A stretch of 64,000 bases of DNA from Ornithinimicrobium pekingense DSM 21552 (GCF_000421185.1 NZ_ATWJ01000002.1:1-64000), one strand, 5' to 3'; shown: positions 8,901-16,392, counted from the stretch's first letter. Numbers and translations: made by a program. The notes: generated by a model not told the origin, from the letters alone.

Positions 8901-9770
8901 CGCCATCACCTTGGCCTTGAACAGCATCCGCCCGTCCAGGGTCAGCCAGCGGCCGCCCTCCTCCGGGAGCGACTGGACCTTGTTCGAGACGACGACGTGG
9001 GTGTGCAGGTCCGGGTCACCGGTGCGCGAGTCACGGTGGTCGAACGCCGCCGCGATCAGCCCGTTCACGGGGACCTGACGGACGCCGCCCTTGCCGACAC
9101 GCGTGAACGCCACCTCGCGCTCCAGCATCGCCAGCGTCTTGCGGACCGCGTCCTCGTGCGCGGCCTCCACCTCCTGGGCGACTTCGGCGGGCGCCAGGGC
9201 CCACAGGGCCGAGACCGACTTCACCGGTGAGAACGTCAGGTCGAACCCGGCCACCGGCACTTGCGCCGGCCCTGACGCCTTCGCGATGAACGTCGTCAGT
9301 TCGGCCGAGTCGACGGGTGCGCGGCCGTGCCGCTGCTCGAACACCTCTCGGGCGACCCGCGTGCGGATCAGCGCGCGTTCCTCCGCGGGTATCGGGTGGT
9401 TCCACGCCAACCCCTGGGCGGTGTTGTGCTCGCTGAACGCCCGGGCCGTCACCTGCCGCAACGTCGTGGCGTCGAACGTCGGGAACGCCCGCCCCAAACT
9501 GCCCCACCCATGGACGGCCGCGTCAGGTTCGCTGGACCGGGGGTGGAGGCCCTGCCCGAACAGCAGCTTCATCTGCTCCTCGGTGACCACGTCATCGACC
9601 TGCAGGTCCAGGCCGGCCAGGCCGGTGCCGAGCCAACGACCGGGCGCTTCGCCCTTCTCCTCGTAGTAGCTGGCGAGGCCGGCCTGGCGCTTCTCCGTCG
9701 CGTCGTGGGCCGCGACCTGCTTCGTCAGGTACGTGTACCCGCTGCCTGCGGCGAGCTTGTGCAAGGTCAT
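5964..9770 (-). pseudogene. MobF-family TraA-like conjugative relaxase-helicase, frameshifted and truncated
   Basis: The natural start is ATG at 9770 (MTLHKLAAGSGYTYL). The N-terminal TrwC/MobF relaxase has the Y-rich start (ASYYEEKGE) and the HxH motif (DPDLHTHVVVSNK). It is followed by a RecD/TraI-type helicase with Walker A (APAGAGKTAAL), Walker B (LIDEAGMAG), VGDDQQLAAVAAGG, and GYASTIHGAQGATVDTTHTLL. Reading needs two shifts. One extra base near 8015 breaks the frame between LAAQRADG and RAWTGSQTAMV. One base is missing near 6566, before VALRWVDGTPPQRVVEEATW. Similarity to the family fades near 6150 (DIPSTESNPTG), so the C-terminus is lost. In intact elements this protein nicks oriT and unwinds the transferred strand. 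Here it is most likely dead, unless the single-base changes are assembly errors. Confidence 0.85.
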
Positions 9771-9796
9771 CACGTATACCAAAGGCGGCCGAAGGA

Positions 9797-9805
9797 GCCC
9801 CAGGG
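9797..9805. repeat. Target-site duplication, left copy (IS256 element)
   Basis: The nine bases GCCCCAGGG match 11235-11243 exactly. They mark the insertion point of the IS256-family element. Confidence 0.7.
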
Positions 9806-11234
9806 TCAAGTCCGGTGGAGTGGTGTACGCGGTGATCCCTCGATGAGTGGTTAGGCGGTCAGTGCGGGGACGAGGGTGGTGCTCACCTCCTGGGTCGGTT
9901 CGGCTGGCTCGGTAAGGGCTGCTCGGCAGCGGGTGAGGACGTCCAGGCCGATGTAGCGGCGTTGCTCGGCCCAGGCGTCGTGCTGCTCGGCCAGGACGGC
10001 GCCGACGAGGCGGATGATGGACTCGCGGTTGGGGAAGATGCCGACGACGTCGGTGCGCCGGCGGATCTCACGGTTGAGCCGCTCGTTGGGGTTGTTCGAC
10101 CAGATCTGGCGCCACACCTCCTTGGGGAAGGCAGTGAACGCCAGGATGTCCGCCTTCGCCTCTTCGAGGTGCGCGGCGACGGCGGGCAGCTTCTCGGTGA
10201 GCGCGTCGAGGACGCGGTCGAACTGGGCGTGCACGGCCGGGGCGTCGGGCTGGTCGTACACGCTGTGAGGGAGCGCCTTGACCCACGGCCAGGACGACTT
10301 GGGGGTGGCGGACATGAGGTTGGCGGCGTAGTGGGTGCGGCACCGCTGCCATGCCGTCCCCGACAAGGTGGCGCCGATGGCCTCGACCAGGCCGGCGTGG
10401 GCGTCGGAGGTGACCAGCCCGACCGGCCCCGCTGAGGTGAGGCCGCGGGCGACCAGGTCGCGGAAGAAACCGAGCCAGGATGCGGTGCTCTCGCCGGTGG
10501 CGACCTGGATGCCGAGGATCTCGCGGTAGCCCTCGGCGTTGATCCCGGTCGCGACCAGGGCGGACACCTTGACCACGCGGCCGCCCTCACGGACCTTCAG
10601 CACCAGGGCGTCGGCGGCCACGAATGTGTACGGGCCGCCTTCCAGGGGTCGGGTGCGGAAGGACTCGACGTGCTCGTCGAGCTCGGCGGCCATCGTGGAC
10701 ACCTGGGACTTGGACAGGCCGGTGATGCCCAGGGCGGTGACCAGCTTGTCCATCCGCCGGGTCGAGACACCGAGTAGGTAGCAGGTCGCCACCACCGTGG
10801 TCAGCGCTGCTTCGGCGCGGCGGCGGCGCTCGAGGAGCCAGTCGGGGAAGAAGGACCCTTCGCGCAGCTTGGGGATCGCCACGTCGAGGGTGCCGACGCG
10901 GGTGTCCAGGTCGCGGTGCCGGTACCCGTTGCGGCGGTTCGTACGCTCGGTGGTGCGGGTGCCGTAGTCGGCGCCGCACACGCTGTCGGCCTGTGCCGAG
11001 AGCAGGCTGTTGATGAACGTGCCCAGCAGCTCGCGCATCAGGTCCGGACTGGCCTGGGCCAGCTGCTCGTGCAGGAACTGCTCAGGGTCGATAATGGGGC
11101 CAGCGGCCATCGTGGTGCTTCCTTCTCGAGTCGGTTGTGAGAGATCACTCGAAGGATCACACCGGTGGCCGCGCCTACTTCAGCAGGACACGCTCACCCG
11201 GGTGCTCGTACACCACTCTGCAGGACTCCACTGA
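9806..11234 (-). mobile_element. IS256-family insertion sequence with 9-bp target duplication
   Basis: The transposase gene is flanked by imperfect inverted ends. Bases 9806-9829 match the reverse complement of 11207-11234 with a small gap, sharing outer TCA and inner GAGTGGTGTACG. A 9-bp direct repeat, GCCCCAGGG, lies directly outside both ends (9797-9805 and 11235-11243). This fits the 8-9 bp duplication known for IS256. The insertion lies only about 30 bp upstream of the relaxase start and separates that gene from its promoter. Confidence 0.8.
9851..11110 (-). CDS. IS256-family transposase (Mutator type)
   Basis: This is a full-length DDE transposase of 419 residues. The Transposase_mut family is recognised by the N-terminal segment NRRNGYRHRDLDTRVGTLDVAIPKLREGSFFP, by D in FVAADALVLKVREGG, by D in GLVTSDAHAGLVEAI followed by WQRCRTHYAANLM, and by E in WSNNPNERLNREIRRRTDVVGIFPN. 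No frameshift or internal stop is visible, so the element may still move. The ATG at 11110 is preceded by GAAGGAAG, a good ribosome binding site. It is expressed from inside the element and is independent of its neighbours. Confidence 0.92.
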   Translation of the reverse strand: MAAGPIIDPEQFLHEQLAQASPDLMRELLGTFINSLLSAQADSVCGADYGTRTTERTNRRNGYRHRDLDTRVGTLDVAIPKLREGSFFPDWLLERRRRAEAALTTVVATCYLLGVSTRRMDKLVTALGITGLSKSQVSTMAAELDEHVESFRTRPLEGGPYTFVAADALVLKVREGGRVVKVSALVATGINAEGYREILGIQVATGESTASWLGFFRDLVARGLTSAGPVGLVTSDAHAGLVEAIGATLSGTAWQRCRTHYAANLMSATPKSSWPWVKALPHSVYDQPDAPAVHAQFDRVLDALTEKLPAVAAHLEEAKADILAFTAFPKEVWRQIWSNNPNERLNREIRRRTDVVGIFPNRESIIRLVGAVLAEQHDAWAEQRRYIGLDVLTRCRAALTEPAEPTQEVSTTLVPALTA

Positions 11235-11243
11235 GCCCCAGGG
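11235..11243. repeat. Target-site duplication, right copy (IS256 element)
   Basis: This is an exact direct repeat of 9797-9805. Confidence 0.7.
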
Positions 11244-11401
11244 GTTCACGAGTTTCGCCGAGTGCACCAGGTGTGTCCTTGATCTGCTGGTGCTGGGTGT
11301 CGGTCGGTCGCGGAGCTGCTCAGAAAAAAGGTTCAAGAAAGTGAGTCCCGGAGGGGGGTCTCGGCCGCTTAAGGGGGTAGACGGGTTCGTCGTCCGGTGG
11401 G

Positions 11402-11410
11402 TTATCCACA
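11402..11410 (+). promoter_or_regulatory. Isolated consensus DnaA box in the island
   Basis: TTATCCACA is a perfect match to the bacterial DnaA box. It lies in the 240-bp non-coding stretch between the IS256 element and the excisionase gene. No second box is seen nearby. It may be chance, or a leftover of element replication or regulation. Confidence 0.5.
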
Positions 11411-11486
11411 GGGACGGTCGAGTGCCTGTCTGGTCCGCACGGGATCTGGCCTACTGGAGGTTGGTCCCTGAACGAAGGGAGTGGAC

Positions 11487-11735
11487 ATGTCGACGATGGC
11501 GAGCGGGAGTCCGGAGCAGCGGAGCAAGGCACCGGTGGGGCCGCTGCAGCGGCGGTGGTACAGCGTGCCCGAGGTGGCGGAGATGCTCGGCTACGGGCCC
11601 ACGAAGGTGCGCATGATGTGCATCTCCGGCGACCTGCGATCGCTCAAGGACGGCGGGTCCAGGCGCATCCTGCCGGCGTGGGTCGACGAGTACGTCGCCA
11701 AGCGGGCCGCCGAGGCGGAGGCGGACTGGCCGTGA
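11487..11735 (+). CDS. Excisionase-like HTH DNA-binding protein
   Basis: This is an 82-residue protein with a winged-HTH of the excisionase/MerR-like kind: WYSVPEVAEMLGYGPTKVRMMCISGDLRSLKDGGSRRILPAWVDEYV. The ATG at 11487 has AAGGGAG at 11475-11481. The integrase start codon overlaps its stop (GTGA), the normal xis-int arrangement of actinobacterial integrative elements. The family bends attachment-site DNA and steers the integrase toward excision, and may also regulate. The gene appears intact although the transfer gene of the same island is decayed. Confidence 0.85.
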   Translation: MSTMASGSPEQRSKAPVGPLQRRWYSVPEVAEMLGYGPTKVRMMCISGDLRSLKDGGSRRILPAWVDEYVAKRAAEAEADWP

Positions 11736-12949
11736 GCAGGCGCGCGAACGGCGAGGGGTCGATCTACCCGTACCGGAACGGCTTCGCGGCGCACGTGTGG
11801 ATCACCACCCCCGCGGGCCGGCGCCAGCGCAAGTCCGTCTATGGGAAGACCCGGGCCGAGGTACACGAGAAGTGGCTCCGCCTGCACGAGCAGGCGCGGC
11901 GCGGACCGGTCGTTCCGGTCTCGCCCCGCCTGCGCGACTTCCTGGAGCAGTGGCTGACGGAGACCGTCCGCCCCGGGCTCTCCCCGGCCACGGCGAGCAA
12001 CTACGAGATGTTCTCCCGGCTCTACATCGTTCCCGACCTGGGGGACCGCAAGCTCGAGAAGCTGTCGGTCCGCGACGTCCAGACCTGGGTCAACGAGCTG
12101 CGGGTGCGGTGCCAGTGCTGCTTCCAGGGCAAGGACGCCGCCCGGCCGGAGCCGCAGTGCTGCGCACGTGGGCAGTGCTGCCAAGAGGTCGCGTCGGACT
12201 GGACCGTCCACCAGGCGTGGCGGGTGCTCCGCGGGGCACTGACCCAGGCGATGCGGGAGGAGCTCGCCTTCCGGAACGTGGCCGCGCTCGTGCGCGTGCC
12301 CGTGCCCCGGGCGAAGCGATCGGCCGTGTGGTCGGTGGACGACGCGCGGCGGTTCCTCGAGTCGGCCCGTGATGCCGGGGATGCGATGTACGCGGCCTAC
12401 GTGCTGCTCCTCGTGCTCGGGCTGCGGCGGGGCGAGGTGCTCGGCCTGGCGTGGGAGGACGTCGACCTGGAGCGGGGCGAGGCGTACATCGCCTGGCAGG
12501 TGCAGCGGGTCGACGGACAGCTGCTCCGGCGACGGACGAAGACCCCCTCCTCGGATGCGCCGCTGCCCCTGCCGGACATCGCCGTGCAGGCGCTCGAGCG
12601 GCACCGGGATGAGGAGGATCGGCGAAGGGCGGCCGCCGGCGACATGTGGGGCGACTGCGGCCTCGTCTTCACGACCCGTCTCGGTGACCCGCTCGACCCG
12701 CGCAACTTCCACACGGCGTTCAAGACCCGGGCGGGCAAGGCCGGCGTCCCGATCATCCCCGTGCACGCGACGCGGAGGACCTGCGCGAGCCTGCTCGTCT
12801 CGCTCGACGTGCACCCGCGGGTGGCGATGACGGTGCTCCGGCACAGCCGGATCTCGATGACCATGGAGGTCTACTCCCAGGTCTCGTCGCAGGCCACGCG
12901 CGAGGCACTGCGCCAGCTCGGCGGACGACTGGGCGGCTCGGTTGGCTAG
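11732..12949 (+). CDS. Tyrosine recombinase / phage-type integrase
   Basis: This encodes a 405-residue site-specific recombinase that integrates and excises the island. The start is GTG at 11732, overlapping the excisionase stop. An AP2-like arm domain (GEGSIYPYRNGFAAHVWI, 5-50) is followed by a SAM-like core-binding domain. It has an unusual cysteine-rich insert at about 127-150 (CQCC, CC and CC clusters), probably metal-binding. The catalytic residues are present: R in LVLGLRRGEVLGLAW, HxxR in IPVHATRRTCASLL, H in VLRHSRISMTMEVYS and the final Y in the same block. It appears functional. The nearest tRNA is tRNA-Ala, 2 kb downstream, whose 3' end faces the island and is a likely attachment site. 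Confidence 0.92.
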   Translation: MSRRANGEGSIYPYRNGFAAHVWITTPAGRRQRKSVYGKTRAEVHEKWLRLHEQARRGPVVPVSPRLRDFLEQWLTETVRPGLSPATASNYEMFSRLYIVPDLGDRKLEKLSVRDVQTWVNELRVRCQCCFQGKDAARPEPQCCARGQCCQEVASDWTVHQAWRVLRGALTQAMREELAFRNVAALVRVPVPRAKRSAVWSVDDARRFLESARDAGDAMYAAYVLLLVLGLRRGEVLGLAWEDVDLERGEAYIAWQVQRVDGQLLRRRTKTPSSDAPLPLPDIAVQALERHRDEEDRRRAAAGDMWGDCGLVFTTRLGDPLDPRNFHTAFKTRAGKAGVPIIPVHATRRTCASLLVSLDVHPRVAMTVLRHSRISMTMEVYSQVSSQATREALRQLGGRLGGSVG

Positions 12950-12988
12950 ACCCCGAATGAAGATGTCGCAGTTCGACGACAAGGGCAC

Positions 12989-13035
12989 ATGTCGCGGTAC
13001 CGTGACATTTCAAGATGTCACAGATATGTGACATC
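12989..13035. promoter_or_regulatory. Twin palindromic operators upstream of the hipB remnant
   Basis: Two inverted repeats, about 26 bp centre to centre, precede hipB. One is ATGTC-gcGGTACCgt-GACAT at 12989-13008. The other is a perfect 8-bp arm palindrome, GATGTCAC with a 6-base spacer and GTGACATC, at 13014-13035. Their shared TGTC/GACA half-sites and regular spacing fit autorepression by a HipB-like antitoxin dimer. Confidence 0.65.
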
Positions 13036-13056
13036 TACGGTGGGGAAGTGGGTCGC

Positions 13057-13324
13057 ATGCTCAGGACGGTCCGAGACGTCGGTGCTGCGGTGCGCCGAGC
13101 ACGCCGGGAGGCCGGGCTCAGTCAGCACGCTCTCGCCGACCGGGCGGGGGTCTCCCGCCAGTGGCTCTCCCGCGTGGAAGCGGGGAAGGGTCCCTCCGCC
13201 GAGATCGGCAAGGTGCCTCGACGTCCTTGCCGCCCTCGGACTTGCGGTCGACCTGGTCACCACCCCCGTGACCGAGGCCGCGGACGATGACCCGTTTGCC
13301 GGTCTCTTCGAGGGCGGCTCGTGA
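13057..13324 (+). pseudogene. HipB-like HTH antitoxin, frameshifted
   Basis: The ATG at 13057 is preceded by GGGGAAG. The first 53 or so residues form an XRE HTH: VRDVGAAVRRARREAGLSQHALADRAGVSRQWLSRVEAGKGPSAEIGKV. One extra C at 13216-13217 then throws the frame. In the +1 frame the expected antitoxin C-terminus continues (LDVLAALGLAVDLVTTPVTEA, ending in GLFEGGS) to the TGA at 13322-13324. The gene is therefore broken by one base, although its DNA-binding half could still be made. The stop overlaps the hipA start as GTGA, the standard hipBA arrangement. Confidence 0.8.
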
Positions 13325-13485
13325 CGGCATTCCTGGACGTCTACCTCGACGGCGTCCTGGCCGGACAGCTCGATGAAGGTGGGGGGCACCTTGGCTCGTC
13401 CGTGTCGCCACTGCCGTCGCTCGCAGGTCCACCCGCGGGCTCCGCGCCTTCCACGCGCGTGCGAGGCCACCCGGAACTCGGCTGA
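13321..13485 (+). pseudogene. HipA toxin kinase, N-terminal stub
   Basis: The start GTG overlaps the hipB stop. The first 17 codons (VTAFLDVYLDGVLAGQL) match the start of HipA-type serine/threonine kinases. The frame then runs into unrelated proline- and glycine-rich sequence and stops at 13485. The kinase domain of roughly 400 residues is gone, so the toxin is absent. This is a deletion remnant. Confidence 0.7.
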
Positions 13486-13595
13486 CTAGCGCTGTGAACA
13501 GGACTCTTGCTGGGAACGACCGCATCACTGCTGCTGTGGGCAACACATGTGCGCTTACTGCAAATCACACCAACGCAGTTTCTGTGATGTCCGTG

Positions 13596-13601
13596 TAGAT
13601 T
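13596..13601 (+). promoter_or_regulatory. -10 element of a leaderless promoter for the Fic gene
   Basis: TAGATT ends exactly 6 bases before the GTG start at 13608. No Shine-Dalgarno is present, which fits a transcript beginning at or next to the start codon. Confidence 0.5.
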
Positions 13602-13607
13602 GACATT

Positions 13608-14804
13608 GTGGACGTCGAAATGTTCGGGAACAAGAGAACCGGAACCCTCGTGCCGATCTCGGGTGTGGACCCACGATCCGGGGAGTGGACACACTCCGCC
13701 TTCGTTCCCGCGCCATTGACGGAGGACCTGCCCGACCTGAGTTATCAGACATGGATGCGAGTCGCCAACGCGCGCGCTGCCCTCGCGGCACTGGACAGCA
13801 CAGCGCGTCAACTGCCCAACCCCCAGCTGCTCCGGCGACCTTCACTGCAGAGGGAAGCCCAGAGCACCTCGGCGCTAGAGGGCACCTACGAGCCACTGCA
13901 CGCGGTGCTGACCGCCGACGACGAGGGCCCGGTGAGCCTCACGATGCGCGAGGTGCTCAACTTCGTGACGATGGCCGACCTGGCCTTCCGCTGGGTGAAC
14001 GAAGGGCGCACGTTATCCGTCCCCATGCTCGCCGAGCTGCAGCAGACGCTGGTCCGCGGCACCCCGGCGGAGAGCCCCTCGTCCGGGCAGATCAGGACGA
14101 TCCAGGTCGTCATCGGGCAACGCCGGACGGCTGCCGTCGGGGAGCTCCCGGTCAAGGCCGCCCGGTTCGTCCCCCCTCCTCCCGGGTTGGACCTCGAGGC
14201 GAACGTGCGCGACCTGGTGCGCTGGATGGCCGCGGACCACAAGGACACCATGGACCCGGTGGTCGTCTCGGCGCTCTCGCACTACCAGTTCGAGACCCTG
14301 CACCCCTTTCACGACGGTAACGGACGCATCGGCCGCCTTCTCATCGTCCTGCAGCTCTACGCCTCTGGGGTCCTCAGCGAGCCGACCCTCACGGTGTCGC
14401 CCTGGTTCGAGGCACGACGCACCGAGTACTACGACCGCCTCCTGGCGGTGAGCTGCGCCGGCGAGTGGGACCAGTGGATCTCCTTCTTCGCCCAGGGGCT
14501 CGAGGAGTCGGCGCGGACCACCCGTGGGCAGATGCTGAGGCTCGTCGACGTGCAGTCGGACCTGAAGGAGACGATCCGCGCCTCGTCTCTGCGCGCAGAC
14601 AAGGCCCACACCCTCGTCGACTACGCGGTCGCGCACCCCTCCTTCACGGTGCGGCAGGTCCAACGCGACCTCGAGCTCTCCTACGGCCGGGCCAACGGCC
14701 TCGTCGGTCAGCTGGTCGACCTCGGCGTCCTCTCGTCAACGGGTGAGACCTACCGCCGCCGCTTCTTCGCCCCTGCCGTCCTCGACGTCCTGCTCAGTGC
14801 TTGA
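13608..14804 (+). CDS. Fic-family protein (AMP transferase) with N-terminal inhibitory motif
   Basis: This 398-residue protein belongs to the Fic/DOC superfamily, which usually transfers AMP from ATP to hydroxyl groups of target proteins. The active-site loop HPFHDGNGRIGR (about residues 231-242) is complete, including the catalytic His and the phosphate-binding N and R. Upstream, TSALEG (about 88-93) matches the [S/T]xxxE[G/N] inhibitory helix of class II Fic proteins, so it should be self-inhibited. A C-terminal winged-HTH-like region (FTVRQVQRDLELSYGRANGLVGQLVDLGVL, 340-375) suggests DNA binding. The start is GTG at 13608, apparently leaderless; ATG at 13620 is the alternative. It stands alone between the hipBA remnant and tRNA-Ala. 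Confidence 0.9.
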   Translation: MDVEMFGNKRTGTLVPISGVDPRSGEWTHSAFVPAPLTEDLPDLSYQTWMRVANARAALAALDSTARQLPNPQLLRRPSLQREAQSTSALEGTYEPLHAVLTADDEGPVSLTMREVLNFVTMADLAFRWVNEGRTLSVPMLAELQQTLVRGTPAESPSSGQIRTIQVVIGQRRTAAVGELPVKAARFVPPPPGLDLEANVRDLVRWMAADHKDTMDPVVVSALSHYQFETLHPFHDGNGRIGRLLIVLQLYASGVLSEPTLTVSPWFEARRTEYYDRLLAVSCAGEWDQWISFFAQGLEESARTTRGQMLRLVDVQSDLKETIRASSLRADKAHTLVDYAVAHPSFTVRQVQRDLELSYGRANGLVGQLVDLGVLSSTGETYRRRFFAPAVLDVLLSA

Positions 14805-14897
14805 CGGCGTTGCACCACGCACGTCACCCCATACCTGCAGGTCAGGCCCATGATCGCCGCGTTTGCAGCCGTACTTTCCTGGGGTACGGGGCACGAA

Positions 14898-14930
14898 AGA
14901 GGCCCTTCCCGCAGTGCGGGAAGGGCCTCT
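14898..14930 (-). terminator. Strong rho-independent terminator after tRNA-Ala
   Basis: Perfect 15-bp arms (14898-14912 and 14916-14930) close a 3-base loop. Read on the minus strand the stem is followed by TTTCG. It lies 9 bases past the tRNA-Ala 3' end. It would also stop leftward transcription into the island and may serve the convergent Fic gene. Confidence 0.85.
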
Positions 14931-14939
14931 GACCTGGGG

Positions 14940-15012
14940 TGGAGGCGAGGGGACTCGAACCCCTAACCCCCTGCTTGCAAAGCAGGTGCGCTACCAATTG
15001 CGCCACGCCCCC
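14940..15012 (-). tRNA. tRNA-Ala (anticodon TGC)
   Basis: This is a 73-base tRNA on the minus strand. The 7-bp acceptor stem (GGGGGCG with CGCCTCC, one G-T pair) is complete. The anticodon arm CCTGC-TTGCAAA-GCAGG gives anticodon TGC. The T-arm has GGTTCGAGTCC, and the discriminator base is A. CCA is not encoded. It is paired with tRNA-Ile next to the gyrase genes, as in many Actinobacteria. Its 3' end points toward the accessory island, a typical integrase attachment position. Confidence 0.97.
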
Positions 15013-15080
15013 GTGATCGGTCCTGACCGAAGGGCCGCGGACCAGGGATGTTGAGTTGTCTTCGCGCCGTACCGGTCAGC

Positions 15081-15209
15081 TCACTGACCAGGCGTGTGGA
15101 CGTCGTCCGTCGCCTCCGCCCAGAGGTCACGCTCGGCCTGGGTGTCCTGCATCTTCTTCAGGACAGCCACACCGACCGCTGCGGCGGCGAGCATGATCAG
15201 ACGCTTCAC
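15081..15209 (-). CDS. DLW-39 family small protein
   Basis: This is a 42-residue protein starting at GTG 15209, with GGGAG seven bases upstream. The sequence begins MKRLIMLAAAAVGVAVLKK, one short membrane segment, and continues with QAERDLWAEATDDV. The DLW motif and length identify the DLW-39 family, found between tRNA genes near gyrA in Actinobacteria. Its function is unknown. It lies between tRNA-Ile and tRNA-Ala on the same strand and may be read through from the tRNA-Ile promoter. Confidence 0.85.
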   Translation of the reverse strand: MKRLIMLAAAAVGVAVLKKMQDTQAERDLWAEATDDVHTPGQ

Positions 15210-15243
15210 GGGTGTCTCCCTCGTACGACGGCGACGGTGCTGG

Positions 15244-15317
15244 TGGGCCTAACAGGACTTGAACCTGTGACCTCTTCCTTATCAGGGAAGCGCTCTAACC
15301 GACTGAGCTATAGGCCC
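15244..15317 (-). tRNA. tRNA-Ile (anticodon GAT)
   Basis: This is a 74-base tRNA on the minus strand. The acceptor stem is GGGCCTA with TAGGCCC, the D-arm contains AGCTCAGTCGGTTAGAGC, and the anticodon loop CTGATAA gives GAT. The T-arm is GGTTCAAGTCC, the discriminator is A, and there is no encoded CCA. It neighbours tRNA-Ala and the gyrase operon, as in related genomes. Confidence 0.97.
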
Positions 15318-15437
15318 TTGAGATCGCGTGCGGCACGCGACGAACGAGATTACCGCACGGTCGGGCGGCACCCAAATTGCCTGCGTCGACCACCGTCCGG
15401 GTGCCAGCACCTCTACCCCGTTCCGTAGCATTCCTGC

Positions 15438-15443
15438 TATATT
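15438..15443 (+). promoter_or_regulatory. -10 element of a leaderless promoter for the ABC operon
   Basis: TATATT, unusually AT-rich for this DNA, ends 7 bases before the ATG at 15451. No ribosome binding site is visible, so the ABC operon is probably leaderless. No clear -35 is seen. Confidence 0.55.
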
Positions 15444-15450
15444 CATGCGT

Positions 15451-16392
15451 ATGACTGCTCCTGGCACACCGGTCATCAGCTGCCGCGGGCTGACGATGGC
15501 CTACGGCGACAACGTCGTGCTGGACTCCATCGACATCGACGTGCCGCGGGGCCAGGTGGTGGCGCTCCTGGGACCCAACGGCGCGGGCAAGACCACGACG
15601 GTGGAGATCCTGGAGGGGTTCCGCCGGCGCAGCGGCGGCACGGTGGACGTGCTCGGCGCCGACCCCGAGCATGCCCCGGAGGCGTGGCGCGCCCGCGTGG
15701 GGGTGGTGCTGCAGAGCTGGCGGGATCACGCCACCTGGAGGGTGACCGACCTGCTGCGCGTGGTGGGCGGCTACTACGCGTCATACGGCACCGCGGCGGT
15801 CCCCCGACCCTGGGACACCGACGAGCTGCTCGACCGGGTCGGCCTGAGCGAGCACGCGGGCAAGCGGATCGACCGGCTCTCCGGGGGTCAGCGACGCCGG
15901 CTCGACGTCGCCGTCGGCCTCGTGGGCCGGCCCGAGCTCCTCTTCCTCGACGAGCCGACGACAGGGCTGGACCCCGCCGGCCGCCGGGACGTCCACGAGC
16001 TTGTCGCCGACCTCGTCGACCTGGACACCACCATCATGCTGACCACGCACGACCTCGCCGAGGCGGAGAAGGTGGCAGACCGGCTGCTCATCCTGGCCGG
16101 CGGATCCATCGTGGCCGACGGCAGTCCCGACCAGCTGCGTCTGCAGCTGTCACGCTCCAGCGAGGTGCGGCTCCGTGACCTGGCCACGGGGGAGGTGACG
16201 GTGCACACCGAGCCTGACCCCACCGCATACCTGACCGAGGTGCTGGCCCGCCGCCCGGGGGAGGTGCAGGTGGTTGAGGTCCGCGCCGCCTCGCTCGAGG
16301 ACGTCTATCTCGACATCGTGCGCCGGGCGGAGTCCGGTGACGGTGTCGGCCCCCTCCCGACCATCGACCCCCTCCGAGAGGTGACCCGATGA
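15451..16392 (+). CDS. ABC transporter ATP-binding protein (DrrA/CcmA type)
   Basis: This is the 313-residue ATPase subunit of an ABC-2 exporter. Walker A is LLGPNGAGKTTTVEIL, the Q-loop lies near VVLQSWRDHATWRV, the signature is RLSGGQRRRLDVAVGL, Walker B is LLFLDEPTTGLDP, and the H-loop is IMLTTHDLAEAEKVADR. The C-terminal 70 residues resemble the DrrA-type regulatory tail. The start is placed at ATG 15451 because of the TATATT hexamer seven bases upstream; ATG 15445 is the other choice. It overlaps the permease start by ATGA. The substrate is not predictable and is probably a drug or lipid. The operon sits between tRNA-Ile and DUF3566-gyrA, where many relatives have nothing. Confidence 0.9.
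   Translation: MTAPGTPVISCRGLTMAYGDNVVLDSIDIDVPRGQVVALLGPNGAGKTTTVEILEGFRRRSGGTVDVLGADPEHAPEAWRARVGVVLQSWRDHATWRVTDLLRVVGGYYASYGTAAVPRPWDTDELLDRVGLSEHAGKRIDRLSGGQRRRLDVAVGLVGRPELLFLDEPTTGLDPAGRRDVHELVADLVDLDTTIMLTTHDLAEAEKVADRLLILAGGSIVADGSPDQLRLQLSRSSEVRLRDLATGEVTVHTEPDPTAYLTEVLARRPGEVQVVEVRAASLEDVYLDIVRRAESGDGVGPLPTIDPLREVTR

Noticed and set aside
11591..12988. 465-codon open frame opposite the integrase
   Set aside because: It is antisense to a tyrosine recombinase with all catalytic residues and is a by-product of GC-rich codon use.
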